Assembly: GCA_921293015.1 (NCBI GenBank) | Contig: OV121088.1 | Location: 33,579,645-33,643,644 of the forward strand | Source: Phorcus lineatus | Taxonomy: Eukaryota; Mollusca; Gastropoda; Trochida; Trochidae | Direction: 5' to 3' | DNA length: 64,000 nucleotides | Part shown: positions 39,386 to 51,790 of the stretch, piece after piece | Position numbering within the stretch: the stretch's first letter is position 1 | How the letters are laid out: every line of letters starts with the position of its first letter | Position numbers and translations under genes: made by a program | Notes under the pieces: generated by a model | The model's database searches: none | Seen by the model: the letters and a program-made list of their open reading frames with translations, nothing else | What the model was told of the DNA's origin: nothing

Positions 39386-41654
39386 CTATCGCCTTTGTCT
39401 CTTGCCTTTACCCCTTTTTCCCTTCTGACCTTTTTTGTCCTTCTTTTCTCCTCGCCACTTTCTTTTACCTCCTTTTCCTCTCCAACAGCGTTTCAGTACT
39501 TTACTTTCGCAATTGTTCTGGCCTTTTGCTAGACACTTTCCAAAGTCCTTAATAACTTTAACAACATTAGCAACACTTAAACTCTTTACCTTTTTAATGT
39601 CTAAGGTAAAAGTTTCCGAATCGTTAAAGCTGACGTAGTTGTTGAGTTTGTTCCACAATTTACATAGACGTTCATTTAGAACGTATAACTTAACAGACCC
39701 CTCAGATTCCTTCTTCACGTCGCAGGAACAGGAGTTGAGTAGAGAGCCACTGCATAATTTATTTTCATTTTCTATCGCAATATCTTCTAGCAGTGAGAGA
39801 TATTCTTGAAGAACCCGAGTTGAGATGTGCAGCATAAATTTTTCATCAGGCTGAAAATGAATATCGGTGCCATTAAAATATGCAGCAGATGAATAAATAT
39901 TGTTGAAATTCAATTTAGGTTCCTCAATGTACATTTGGATATTCCTTACCGTAATTAAACCAAACTCGATTCTCAGTTGTAATGCGAGAAAGTTCATCGT
40001 TTGTAGTTCAGGAAAATAAATTACTGAGAGCTTTAACTGGCATCATAATCAAATTCTATTATACTCAGTTCACCGATAAGAGACAGATTAATCTGTAACT
40101 ATAATGAAGATTATATCTAAAAATTCAAGGTTTACAAAATTTATTTGATGTGAATTCAAGTAACTTGGATTTATTTGTGTTACACATTTTGCCTTTTTGT
40201 AAATATATAAAATATATTAAAATATGTTTAGGAAAGAATCCTTTCCTGAAAGTTCTTTCTTTCACTCGAAAACCACTGATAAACTATAAGTAATTACCTC
40301 TGATGCAAGAGGGCACCGTTTCCATTTGCCCTTTCCTTCCCATCGTTTTAGAGTCTATGAAAAAAAACATAAATATATATATTATTCTTATTTTGAAAGT
40401 TTTGTTAATCATTCATTCACCAACGTACTTGATAAGAGACGCCAAGTACATGAATGCAATGAAAAAATATCATTATGATTGTAAAGGTATCACTAAACAC
40501 GGGTTATACCACGTTGATGCAATATCACAATTTCTTTCATATATTGTTTCTGAACCATGGAAATTCTCCAATTTTTTGGAGCTGATATAATATCTGACAC
40601 ACATTTACCTGAGTGTACTAAGTGTATTCTAAATCCATAGATAACTCGGATGCATAAATGTTATTACATAACAAAGCATTTAAGATTATGATAAGCATTT
40701 TCATGGTTTTGCAATAAAGCATCGTTACGATCTTTGATCAATCATAGAAAACTACCTTTTAATCAAGACGCTTCGATAGAAAGTATTTATTCATGTGAAT
40801 ATAAATTATATATATATAATTATATATAAATAATAAATTACTTACCTTAACTTTCAGAAAATTTGAAGCTGCTTCTTCTAATTCTATTCCAAGACTTGTC
40901 GTAGTAGCGGTCCCGAACATATGTCCGCATGTGTAGGCAGAGATAGTCCCCATAGAAACCAATTCTATATAAAACAAACATATGTCAATTATGATTAATG
41001 ATCTTTAACGGGTGAATTTAGACACAGGAATGTATCGATATATGTGAAAGAACATTATATACCTAAAAAACGAAACGTATATAATTTAATGAAGGTTTAT
41101 CCAACTCAATAGCCATATCATAAAACAAAACATAATTTCAAACATAAAACGGAATTATTATTGTGATAACCAGTAACATGGAAGGGTTTTAAGATAACTA
41201 CAGGTATGTTGAAATAAGCATGTTATTAGAATGGAAATATAATCCTTTACATATTTTAATTGATATAGCATAGAGATTGCAATACAGAACATCATAGAAA
41301 AATCTATTCGACTGTAGCTTATTTGAGAAACCAATGTTTGGAAAAAGATCAACTTTGGACTCATAAACAAAGCACAGGGTATAAAAACAAATGCACATTA
41401 TGAACTTAAAGAAGATTTTAGAAAATGAAACGTAAATAAATTGTCATAATGGTACAGAGACTCACAAATATCAATCAGTATTTAACATTTGGACTATATA
41501 CGATGTTGTAATATAACATAGTTTTAATTTTCAAATTTCGAGAAGACAACAAAAGATGAAGAACAGTGAAATATGATTGTTGAAAAGAATAACTAAAGCC
41601 CTTGAACTTACGTAACTGAAACAGGACGACCCAACTAATATCAAAAGACCTCAT
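39386..41654 (-). CDS. Gene C: secreted helical cytokine-like protein with polybasic tail (4 coding exons)
   Basis: Exons on the minus strand: 41654-41612, 40964-40846, 40354-40298 and 40036-39386. They join in phases 1, 0, 0 to give 289 residues. Donors are TTAC|GTAAGT, AAG|GTAAGT and GAG|GTAATT. Acceptors are TTTTATATAG, TTTTTCATAG and GATGCCAG. For exon 4, an AAG acceptor 6 nt further in would also keep phase 0 and drop two residues. The signal peptide begins MRSFDISWVVLFQLQLVSMG. Exon 3 has 19 codons with a Cys at 68, in the position of Cys67 in gene B and Cys105/106 in gene A. The last exon holds helices, for example VLQEYLSLLEDIAIENENKL and VANVVKVIKDFGKCLAKG, with Cys at 168, 176, 178, 198, 241, 249 and 257 and sequons at 128 and 211. 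The tail (250-289) is Lys/Arg/Gly-rich and ends KRQRR. Same strand, gene size, exon count and phases as genes A and B. Cytokine function is inferred. Confidence 0.68.
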
Positions 41655-41729
41655 AGTTGAGAAGACTCTTTGATGTCTTAAGTTGTAGAAAAATGAATTG
41701 AAATGGTACTCACATACACCATACATCAT

Positions 41730-41771
41730 TTTATACTAGAATTGTAACGGTGACTACATGAGGTTTTCCCC
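41730..41771 (-). promoter_or_regulatory. Gene C core promoter: TATA box with upstream kappaB-like site
   Basis: On the minus strand TATAAAAT begins at 41735, 81 nt before the start ATG at 41654. GGGGAAAACC (41771-41762) resembles the insect Rel/Dif-type kappaB consensus and sits 26 bp upstream of the TATA box, nearly the spacing found at gene A. Motifs are seen; function is inferred. Confidence 0.5.
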
Positions 41772-44220
41772 GTCGATTTATTCAGTACCCCAACGATGTA
41801 TCAGACCTATGACGTATCACGTTACTTGTCACGAACCAAAGCTCCCAGATATGAAAACTTATTTCCACAAGAATATTGAGAGTGACAGCCCACCCATTTC
41901 ATTACTAACTAGTCATATAGAAGCTACCGGTTTCAGAGGTCAGTTTCAACTTCCTCAAGATTGAAACAGAACTTAGCGCGAATAAGTCTGACGTTTAAGT
42001 TTAAAATTGGTATTTGAATTGCTAATGGTTATCAATTCATGTTTTAATTCATTAGTTTGGTAAAGTTGCGATTACCATTATGTCAATTTTTAAAAAACCT
42101 GTTTTCCACTCTTTTGCATTGTAAACAAATTTCCTTTTATCTATCATACTTGGTTGTAGTTCTTGCATTGTTATCAGCGTTTATCATTTATCTATTGATA
42201 ATGAACTGGTGTATTTACAAATGATTGATAACTTTGCATGTGTTAACGTACGATATGTTTAGTAACATGAGGAAATAAAGGTGCTTTATATAAAAATAAA
42301 TAAGTATATATATTTAGAAAGGAATGAAAACTATCAAATTTTTTTCTGTATTATGAATGACTTATTATGAAATAAATTATTTTAAATTAAAATTTATTAC
42401 TTGTGATTGAAGTCGCCTATGTCAATTTTGTAGAAGAAAACTTGTTCGATATTAACAATTTAAAGGACCGCCATTGCTTTATATTGAACATAATAATGTA
42501 TATGAAATATTTTACAAAACATAATGATTAGATCCCATGTATTGAAACATAATCAGACTAGCATTTCTCATATGTGATGTCATAACATAATTGGTCGTGA
42601 AATCACAGAAGTTGATGGTCAACCAACTACATAGGTGTTCAAATTATTCAAATGAAATAATTGATTTTTAAGAAACCATTTTGAACCCGAAAGTTTTGCA
42701 AGAAACAAAATCCAGCACTCAGCAATCACGTATTGTATCTAAACTCGTTAATGGGCAGTCTTATACATATTCGACATCCTTGTATGAATAAAAAAGGGTC
42801 CTAAGGCCCCAATAACGTTTCTCTTAATTATGAAAAGTACATGCATTCTGTATGTATCCTGGAATTAAGAGTTAAACCGGTCGTGATTTCCCATACTCCC
42901 CCGACTTGGATTCATCCACAATGATGCACAAATTGCGCTGTATCTCCTTACTTGCCGTCGCCCAGGTCATGCATCGATTCACAGTCGGATTGTGAAAAAT
43001 TCGTATTGCTCGGGTTACGTTTTTCATGGAGAAGTACGCTTCCTAGTTTGGTATGTGGAGGGACCATAAGAAAGTACTGAATGGTTATTGTTATGAACTG
43101 ACAAAGCAGATATACAAGGTAATCAATGTTATGGTGCTTAAAATCATTACGATTGAATATGTGCATGCTTTTGCTACATAAAAAATATTTAGCCTAACCT
43201 TTGCAATATTTATGTGTTGTTAACTAGCATGTATCTTTAGACTATGTATGTTCCTGTTACAGCCATAATTGTAAAAGGGCCTATATAATGAGTTTTTCTA
43301 GTTTCTTAAAATTACCATCATAATAAGCAAGCTGGAAAACATTATCTCTTTACCATGCCTTGATGGTCAGAATAATCTAATTTCAAAATTTGTAAGAATT
43401 TCTTATCAACAAGATATAACCTACAAATTTGAAAAAAATATTTAAAAATGTCCATATTGAGGCCAAATTATATCCATGTATACATGAAATAGTGTCCCTT
43501 TAGGTGTACATCACTTATTTAATTCTTTACTATATATCACTAATGTGAATAAGGATGATGATAGTTATACGTGCTTCAGCTGTACTGAAAAGAGATTATG
43601 TAACTTTTTATCGCAACAGCTCAGATTAATTCATAATTTTTATATTTTCATTTCTGAAAATTACTTTCTTCAAATCAAAATATATTTATCATATTCGTAT
43701 ATAACCACTGTCAATCTTACTCCATACAGATAGGTTTCGACTTACGAAAACAACTGGCTCGTTCATTAGGATAGCAAATCTCCATAATTCATCGAACAAT
43801 TTTTTTTATCCAAAATGTTTTTAATATCTCCATAAAAATGGTGATGCAGTAACTTTGAATATAATTACATTGAGAGTATCTATTTACAAACGTTGTGAGC
43901 TTTAACGTGGTAAATGTGTTGTAAGTAAAACGATTCCAACGCAATCCGTCGGTTTGGTATGTAGTTTGTTACAATTGAATGAGATAAATATCCTACTACT
44001 GTTTCAGGAAATGTTAAAACATACCACCCTCAGGTATGAAACGGGAGCACTGATTGTCCAAGCAACTTACCAGTTCAGCCTCAGAGTTGTCGACAAAAAC
44101 GGAGATAATAATCTTATATGATTTCACTCGGGTATAGACTTATTATTGTAGCATAGTTTATAGAAAATCACTGTAGACGAAGGAATTATGCTTATGTTTT
44201 CACTACTGAATATTACACTA

Positions 44221-44345
44221 CACCATATCTATTACATGTTACATTATGTTATGCTATACTTTTTTATACTATATTATCTTTTTCTGTACTATACTATATT
44301 ATACTACACGTATACTATACTATACGTCAATACACTATACTATGA
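44221..44345. repeat. Degenerate (TATAC/ACTAT) simple repeat
   Basis: Runs of ACTATACTATATTATACTAC type pentamers. The open frame across it is low complexity. Confidence 0.7.
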
Positions 44346-46198
44346 TTTTGATATCAGATGTCAAAGATATCACGATAAGTGTAATTTTTTAACTATCAAC
44401 AATAAATCTTCTCATTTCCTCCTGAAACTCATGATTATGATTTTTAATAGAACTCTTCTAACATACGATTCCGATAAATTATCCCAGTGAAAGAGATGTC
44501 AAATTTCCGAAAACGCCCCCTTAGGTGATTGCAATATGTTCATGACATGTTTTCAATTAAGATAACGTATTTTCAAATTATCTTTGACAGTTGCATGACG
44601 GATAATAATATCTATAGGGAAATTCCCACAATACGAAAGTAGCTGACCCATTTGTTAAATGCAAACAATATGAATATGATAAGTGAAAAGCTTCTATTTT
44701 GAGCTATGGTTGCTTTACAGTGTTAGCAAAAATGTCTTATATAATTTCCTTTAATTACTATGCTACATTGTATTTCAAGCTTTTCTACACTGTACACCAG
44801 CACGACCTGTAGACTTTTACTGTAAACTATAGACTTAGGAAGAGAAAAATATCAAACGTTTATTGTGACGGTACATCATGAAGAATGATTTCGCATGACA
44901 GCTCGCCAATTACGTTTCGTTCTGTGCTTTGAGTATGCCGAACTTTATAGTGGTCATTTAGGTATGCAAAGAATCATTTCTGTGTGTCATTGCGTACTTT
45001 CCAGCTTCCCAATGAAATTTAATCTAAAAATTATGATAATGTAAGAACCATTACATAAACATAGATAAAAAGTATTGATTACTTATGAATTGTCATTTGT
45101 AGGAACTTGTTCCAAACGGTTATGTTGAAACAGAGTATCATTAGAATTCAACTCTATCGCTCTGTGAATAACAGTGTTCTTTAGATATTCTCTCGACCAA
45201 TACCGAAACATTTTTTAGCATCACCATTTGTGTGTACTGTCAAATTTTAATTATTGACTCATGGTCTGAATTTGTTATGAAGATACTGAGGAATGTATAA
45301 AATAGAGAGACCAAAGTGTATGCCTTTGTGATGTCAATATGCAATCATTCTCTCTATATATTTATGTATGATGTAAAATTGTTGGAATGTTTTAAAGGTG
45401 TATAATCTTTAATAACCGTATAAAATTTCACTTTTGCAATAGAAATCATCAAATCCCAGTTATTAACATTGACAATTGCCTAGAATTAGCTGACCATGTA
45501 ACAGAATTGAGCTAGTCACCGACCATTGACGTGGAACAATTTACCCGAATAGGGGAATAGGCAATTACGGGAATTTGGTACGACGTATTTCTAACCGACA
45601 ATGAATAACACTGAATATGTTGATCCTAACTGTATATAGATTGAGTATAATAGAAATAATATTTTGATTTTCATTAGTTGCATTTACGGTGTATCAGCTG
45701 TTTTATAAGACATGGATTCACTTGCCTTTCTACCGCGTTCGTACAGAATGCATGCAATTTAGGATATTGAACACAAGTGCAACATATATTTGCTTCCGCG
45801 TTGCTTTGCCTGCAATTGAAATTAATATCCTTGATGAATTTCCCACGGAAACGATTTATGACTCGAAAATAATACTTTGTCATTTATTTGTTTGCAGTTT
45901 CCTAACATTTTAATCCAATTCAATTAGGCGTGACAAAAACCCCTTATGTAATTAAGAGACATTACTATTTCGAACTGTTTGCATACTTTAGTATTTTTAC
46001 AGTATAAGAAACTTTTTGTACTATTTCCTCATGAAACTCACGAGTGAAATTTCATTCAAACTATCGAAACATTAATTTCGATCAAAACATTAAAAATGAG
46101 ATATTGCTCCAAACTTTGTATGACAAAGATATATCATTTTGTATTAATGCTTTTTGTATCTGATGGTAGTAAGTAGGGATGTAATGTCTTGAGTTTGA

Positions 46199-46310
46199 TG
46201 AAATAACCAGGAAAAGAATTATTACTTCTGCAAGACTTCTTTTTGATCTTTGAAGAAATAACCGGGAAAAGAATTACTTCTGCAAAATTTCTTTGGGATC
46301 ATAAGAGGAA
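46199..46310. repeat. Short direct duplication
   Basis: GAAATAACCAGGAAAAGAAT then ACTTCTGCAAGACTTCTTT is repeated about 55 bp later as GAAATAACCGGGAAAAGAAT then ACTTCTGCAAAATTTCTTT. Confidence 0.75.
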
Positions 46311-47482
46311 TAAAAATGGCAACACCTTCAAACCGCTTATCTTTATAAAACCCACTGTATATTCTCTTACGTTGCGACATTAAAGAAGATACTTAGCGAT
46401 ATAAAGATGTGACACTCTCCCCTTTGAAGTTGATATCTAGTCGAACAAAAAGACTCTGGAATGAAAATTTGGTCAATATAGACAAAATATTGAATAGAAT
46501 GAAAAGGACTGCGGTTTTTTTCATTTCTTTAAACCGACATCCAAGGTCTTTTGCAGACGTGCTTTGTTTTTTTATATCTTATTTTAGGGTTCGACTGACA
46601 GACCAGTGGAAGTAGCCGGTTTCAGAAGCAACGTTTTTGTCAGGTTTGTTAGCCACAATATTGAGCAAGAGACCCACCTTTCGATAACTTATGATCAATT
46701 CTCTCCACATATTCCTTTTTTTGAAGTCGTCTCTTTTAGAATCCCAAGTACAGCATACAATCAATTTCTGATCAAACTACATTTGTGTTTGAGTACGACT
46801 ATTTAAGTACCATTTCTACCATTGGTAATGTATTTTTAAATTGTTGAGGGATTAGTTAGTTTTACTGAAGAGTATGCGGGCTCATAAATTAGTAGCCCAA
46901 ACGCCATAGGAAATGCGGGACAGGGCATTTACCCATTTCCCAATGATTATTGTTCAATGTTATTTTTTATATGTCCTTGTCTTTTTACTCAGATTTTTTT
47001 TTTCAAATTGAATTCATTATCAAACACAATAACCAAAGCCGACAATGATATGATTTTTTGAAAACACACGAAAGATAATACAAGAAGATAATATATATGT
47101 TAATTCAGGTTTAGATATTAATTTGTTTTAGGTTATTACAGTGTTTGAATGCAATATTAATTTACAAGTAAATTCAAATTAGTAAAGTCGCACGTTGGCA
47201 TGTGCCATGTGTTTTCACCATGTCGGCGTGAATACATGCATAATGATCTAAACGTATGTGGGAATTGTAATTATAGTTTTCATAAATAGTGTTCTTACAA
47301 TAGTCAAGTAAGATGACGAGAGAGTTTAGCATAATGCAAAACGACTTTCAATTGGCTTAAGGTGTTTTAATAATAACAACAAACGTGTTTCCGATAACAC
47401 GGACATGAGAGTAGTGTACTCAATTATTCACCAATATAACTCACCAATATTTATATTGATATTACATCATCATCTAGTTTAA

Positions 47483-47744
47483 TTATTGTTTGGGTAGTGT
47501 GGAAAGCTCAGGCGGGAGAAGTCTTATGAGACATAAAGGGTTTGGTAAGTTTTTTTTCCTCAACCACAGCTTTTTTACCGGCTTGAAAAAAATGGTCCCA
47601 TAAATGTTCGATAAGGGATAAGTTAGGTGACCGCACAGGCCTGACTTTGCAGCACGTTGACGTTGTTTCAATTAAGATATTACCTAACGATAGGGCTATC
47701 CTGCTATGTTTATATTGACAGATAACAGTTACTACGAATATCAA
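47483..47744 (-). mobile_element. Tc1/mariner transposase remnant
   Basis: The minus strand encodes VRSPNLSLIEHLWDHFFQAG, the end of a Tc1-type DDE domain (consensus SPDLNPIEHLWD, where the D of the SPD and the E are catalytic-region residues). Here the D is replaced by N. A single short frame remains with stops around it, so the element is dead. Confidence 0.6.
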
Positions 47745-49276
47745 TACTGTTTTATAGACTTTGGAAGTTATCTAGTTACGTAATTGATAAACAATGGCGA
47801 CGTTGATAAAAGGGACAAACAGAAGAAAGTGGAAAAGAGTGAAGGAACGAAACAAAAGCGTTGGGCATTGAAATTGGATTTAAATTTCAATTATTGCTGT
47901 AGTTAGTCAACATTTTCTATGATACATTGGAATTATATTTTAACTTTTTGTTTTTGAGAAATGCTCATCACTGACAATTGTAAATTTTCAGATATAGACC
48001 TATTGGATCAACATGTCTGTTTAGAAACTGCAAAACCAAACGGCAGAGTATTATTTTCAGTTTATACTCGTTACCATGGGACAACCATCATGAAAATTAA
48101 CAATTTCAGACGAAATGTAGGCTCTACAAGGAAGCAACTGATAATCGTTATATCCTGTAATGATAAATCCTGTTAGAAAACAGTAGCCGAGAAAAGGAAG
48201 AGAACTGTTATGAAACAATAAATAAAACAACAAACGAAATAAGAAATTGAATGCATTGTTTCAATGATGATACACAACTCAAAGTTAGGATTAATTATAT
48301 AGCAAATAGATAGAGATAGATGGATATATGGCAATTATATCAATTTCATTGTGAGAAAAGATTCATATAGTGGAATGATAATTTACATAGTTGACCACTG
48401 TCATAAAGTTCAGTAATTAACGGGTGCAGTTATTCATCTGATGGGTGACCTATATCATGTCTGCACCGTCTCTACATTAACAGATGTGAATTGAGAGAAT
48501 CGAGTTGCAATTATTAAAAAAAGATTTCCTATTTTCATACAGCAATTAGATTTGTTATCTTGTTTGATAGTAAAGCATATTGGTAACCTTGACCGAAGTA
48601 CATGTAATGGCATCGTCAACAGAATTCTTCCCAGAGAATGTTCTGGAAGAAAATATTCTTTTTAATAAACAACAAATCTAAACAGTGAATGTGTATGTTT
48701 ATTGTTTCATTATGGACATGATTTTGATTCCAAAGCAACAACCTGCGTTGTTTTTATTTACAAAATTTGTCAAACTACTTGATGACCTTTTTATTCAGTA
48801 CTTTTCGAGCGACGTAGCAAACAATGATGATAATCTAGCATGTACATGTCATTAAAGAATATAAAAGTAATCATTTGTCTTTATATCTTTAAGGACAGTA
48901 TTACGATACATGTAGTTAAGTAAAGCGGCCTAAGTGCCCTTAATAAGCAAAATGTGCCTCGTTGATAGTTTAGCCCTATCATGATGACACCCCTTGCTAT
49001 CTATAACGAACGAGTCCATCACCTTTCCAGTTGATGGAGCTTGCTTGAACGCTTTTGGAGTTGGGAAATTGGCATGCTTCCACTGTTTTGATTTTGGATT
49101 CAGCGTCAAAGTGATGTAAACAAGTCGCATCCTGGGTCACTAATCTTTTCAGGACAATATCTCCATTTCATATGAATCTTGCCAAACGTTAAACGTTCCT
49201 ATGAAATGTCAAAGCGTTAACATGTTTGGCATCCATCTTGCAGAAAGCTTGCTCATATGAAGAATGTCTGTAAGTA

Positions 49277-49420
49277 TTGTGTATGGCAACTATTGCCCGG
49301 TGTCTCAGCAATGTGTGGATTGGTCACACGTTTGTCTGTAAGCACCATGTGGTGAACAACATCAGACTAGACATCACTGGTGGGGGTTTATGGCCGATCA
49401 GACCTGGCATCATATACAAC
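49277..49420 (+). mobile_element. Possible Tc1-type transposase fragment
   Basis: A plus frame reads IRLDITGGGLWPIRP then TRLNPATHL, which loosely resembles the 'IRNRL...GL.A.RP...LT..HR..RL' linker of Tc1 transposases. Weak, with no catalytic motif. Confidence 0.25.
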
Positions 49421-50409
49421 ACTCGTTTAAATCCAGCAACCCACTTGACATCAAAAGAGCATACAGGGAACTCATTACCAATGTATCGACGATTTCTTGA
49501 TTTTCTGTGCAGACATTCCTTTCCTGAACAAAAACTTTATAAATTCATGCTTTTCAATTAACACCATTTACGTTTCCATTTTTCGTATGCAATTTTGATG
49601 TGATATGACGAAAACTCCGGATGGTTGCAATATTTTCAAGGTTATAACGTATGTAAATAGAAATAGCTGTGGGATTTTTCAGAAACGTGAGATCTTTATT
49701 GAGCAAAATGTTGTATACATTACAACGTCAAAACAAGTGATTGTGAGGGCGTATGTGGGAATAGTTATCTTCATTGAGGATATTCAAGGGATCGTATGTT
49801 TTTCGTATCGGTATAAGAAAAGAATTAACAAATCATACTCATGAACTAGATAGTGTTTTTACGAGTAAAAATAGATGTCTCCCCCTTTCACCATTTCAGC
49901 ATAATTTTGTTTTCGAAAATTCCATACAGTTTTTTAAACTCAAATAAGATTTGATAATTTTTCTTTAAAACAACATAAACTTAAAGTTTTAGTTAATCAA
50001 CATCCCCGCAGTAACAAGATATTAACTACATATGATTCAATTTAAGAATACTGAATCTTTTGGGACAGAGTTGTCAAATGTTTAAAGTCCAAATTGTTGC
50101 CATGGAAACAAACAAACATTTAAAATTGGAAAAGAAGTTGAAACCGCTAAGTGGCACATCTACATGTACATGACATGAAGGCAATGTATAACCATTTTGG
50201 TGAAGATCGGTCATGTACTTTCAGAGTTATTCTCCGGAAACGAATTGGGACCGCCAACACGAACGCAGACGCGTACGCGGTAAGGAACTCAGCCAAAACC
50301 AATATGTCTCCCGACCCTTCATGAGCAAATGAGAAGATTCATTGTATTGAAAATGGTTGAGAATAGATTAAATCTACATCTGTATCGATATCAATATCAT
50401 TATAAACCT

Positions 50410-50645
50410 GCCAAACACCTATATCTTATATGATGTAGTAAATTATACCATATACTAAATATAGAATAGAATAATATTGTACGGTATTAAAGAATACATC
50501 ACAGCCTAGTACAGCATAATACAGTTAAGCACAGTATAGTATATGTGTAGTATAGTATAATGTGGTATAGTATAGTATGGTAAAATAAAGTGTAGTATAT
50601 ACTAGCCAACAGCATACAGTATAGTTTTGTATATTGTAGTGTGAA
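50410..50645. repeat. Degenerate (TAGTA/GTATA) simple repeat
   Basis: Runs such as GTATAGTATATGTGTAGTAT and TGGTATAGTATAGTATGG, the complement type of the array near 44280. Confidence 0.7.
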
Positions 50646-51030
50646 GGTGACTTAAACTAATTCATTCATATTATTTTACATTCCAGTAAATACGTTCACG
50701 GGAAAATGTATCCGACCAAAATCCCGAATTTATTTTAAAAGAAACCTAACAACAAGAGTATCATAATGTGCCTGTGCCATTTTCGCAAAATAAACTTGTC
50801 ACTTGACACTCTCTTGTATGAAAGTGCACTGTATCATATCAGAGTTTTGTACAAATTTTATGATACTGGCTTAACTATTAATTGATTAACTTCGTGTTGT
50901 GTTGAAGTCTCATATGCTTAATCAGTAAGAAGGTGGTACAGTCGCGTACCTGCATGTAGAAGTATGACATCAAATATCTTAAGAAGTTGGACTATTGCTA
51001 TTATTGATTCATGGTGACACATTCTAAGCC

Positions 51031-51790
51031 AGACTTTACCTTTTACAGGTTGACTAAACACGAGTCAGCTACTTCCGGGATGTATAGAAATCCCGTTTAC
51101 CCTAGATATACAATGTACATATTTAGCTATACCTTATTAAGGTACGTGGAGCGTAGGTAAGGAAGCTGATAAATGTTATGGTAAGGGCGTATGCGGAAAT
51201 GATATAGATATATCTAAAGATCAGTTACCTGCAAGTAATTACGAGGGCGTATAAAAAATCGTTATCTTTTTAGGGATATTTTTAGAATTCTTCGTTTTTC
51301 AAACATTTTTACAATTCCTTTTACTTTCATGAGGAAATGGAAAGTGTTATTGTCTTAAAGATTGTTGACGATAGTTGAAACTTTCATTTGTATGGGTATC
51401 AATATAATTAAAGATGCCTGTGTGAATGACTGCAAGGTTTCTCATCCAAAATATTAAATGATTTTGAAATTTTGCTTTCCTCCATTAATGAAAGCACTTT
51501 CAAAACCAAACGTGACCTTTCGCAGGTTACTGACAAACGATGAGACAGCAACTTCCGGGTTCGGGAAATCCCCCTTACCCTTAATACACCTACTACTTTA
51601 TTAAGGTACATGAAACGGAGGTGAGGTAGCTGATGATAGAGGCATATTCGGAAATGATATCCGTAAAGTTGTAAAAAGCCAAGAAAGGATTTTTTTGGAA
51701 AGGATTCTGACTAAATCATATTCTTGAGTGCCATGAGGAAATTTGAAAAACTTTTTATCTAAAGGGCGTTCTTGACAGTTTAAACATACA
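51031..51790 (+). repeat. Diverged direct duplication, offset about 465 bp
   Basis: The segment 51031-51385 (with AGTCAGCTACTTCCGGGA, AAGGTACGTGGAGCGTAGGT, GCGGAAATGATAT and TCATGAGGAAATGGAAA) recurs at 51501-51790 (GAGACAGCAACTTCCGGGT, AAGGTACATGAAACGGAGGT, TCGGAAATGATAT, CCATGAGGAAATTTGAAA). A fainter third echo may lie near 49740-49810. Confidence 0.6.

Larger units (their letters stand above)
41772..47482. other. Intergenic upstream of gene C
   Basis: Short unsupported frames, a simple repeat near 44280 and a short direct duplication at 46199. No exon recognised. Confidence 0.5.

Noticed and set aside
39112..39638. Plus-strand frames opposite the gene C tail
   Set aside because: Same shadow effect of a Lys/Arg-rich exon; no independent support.
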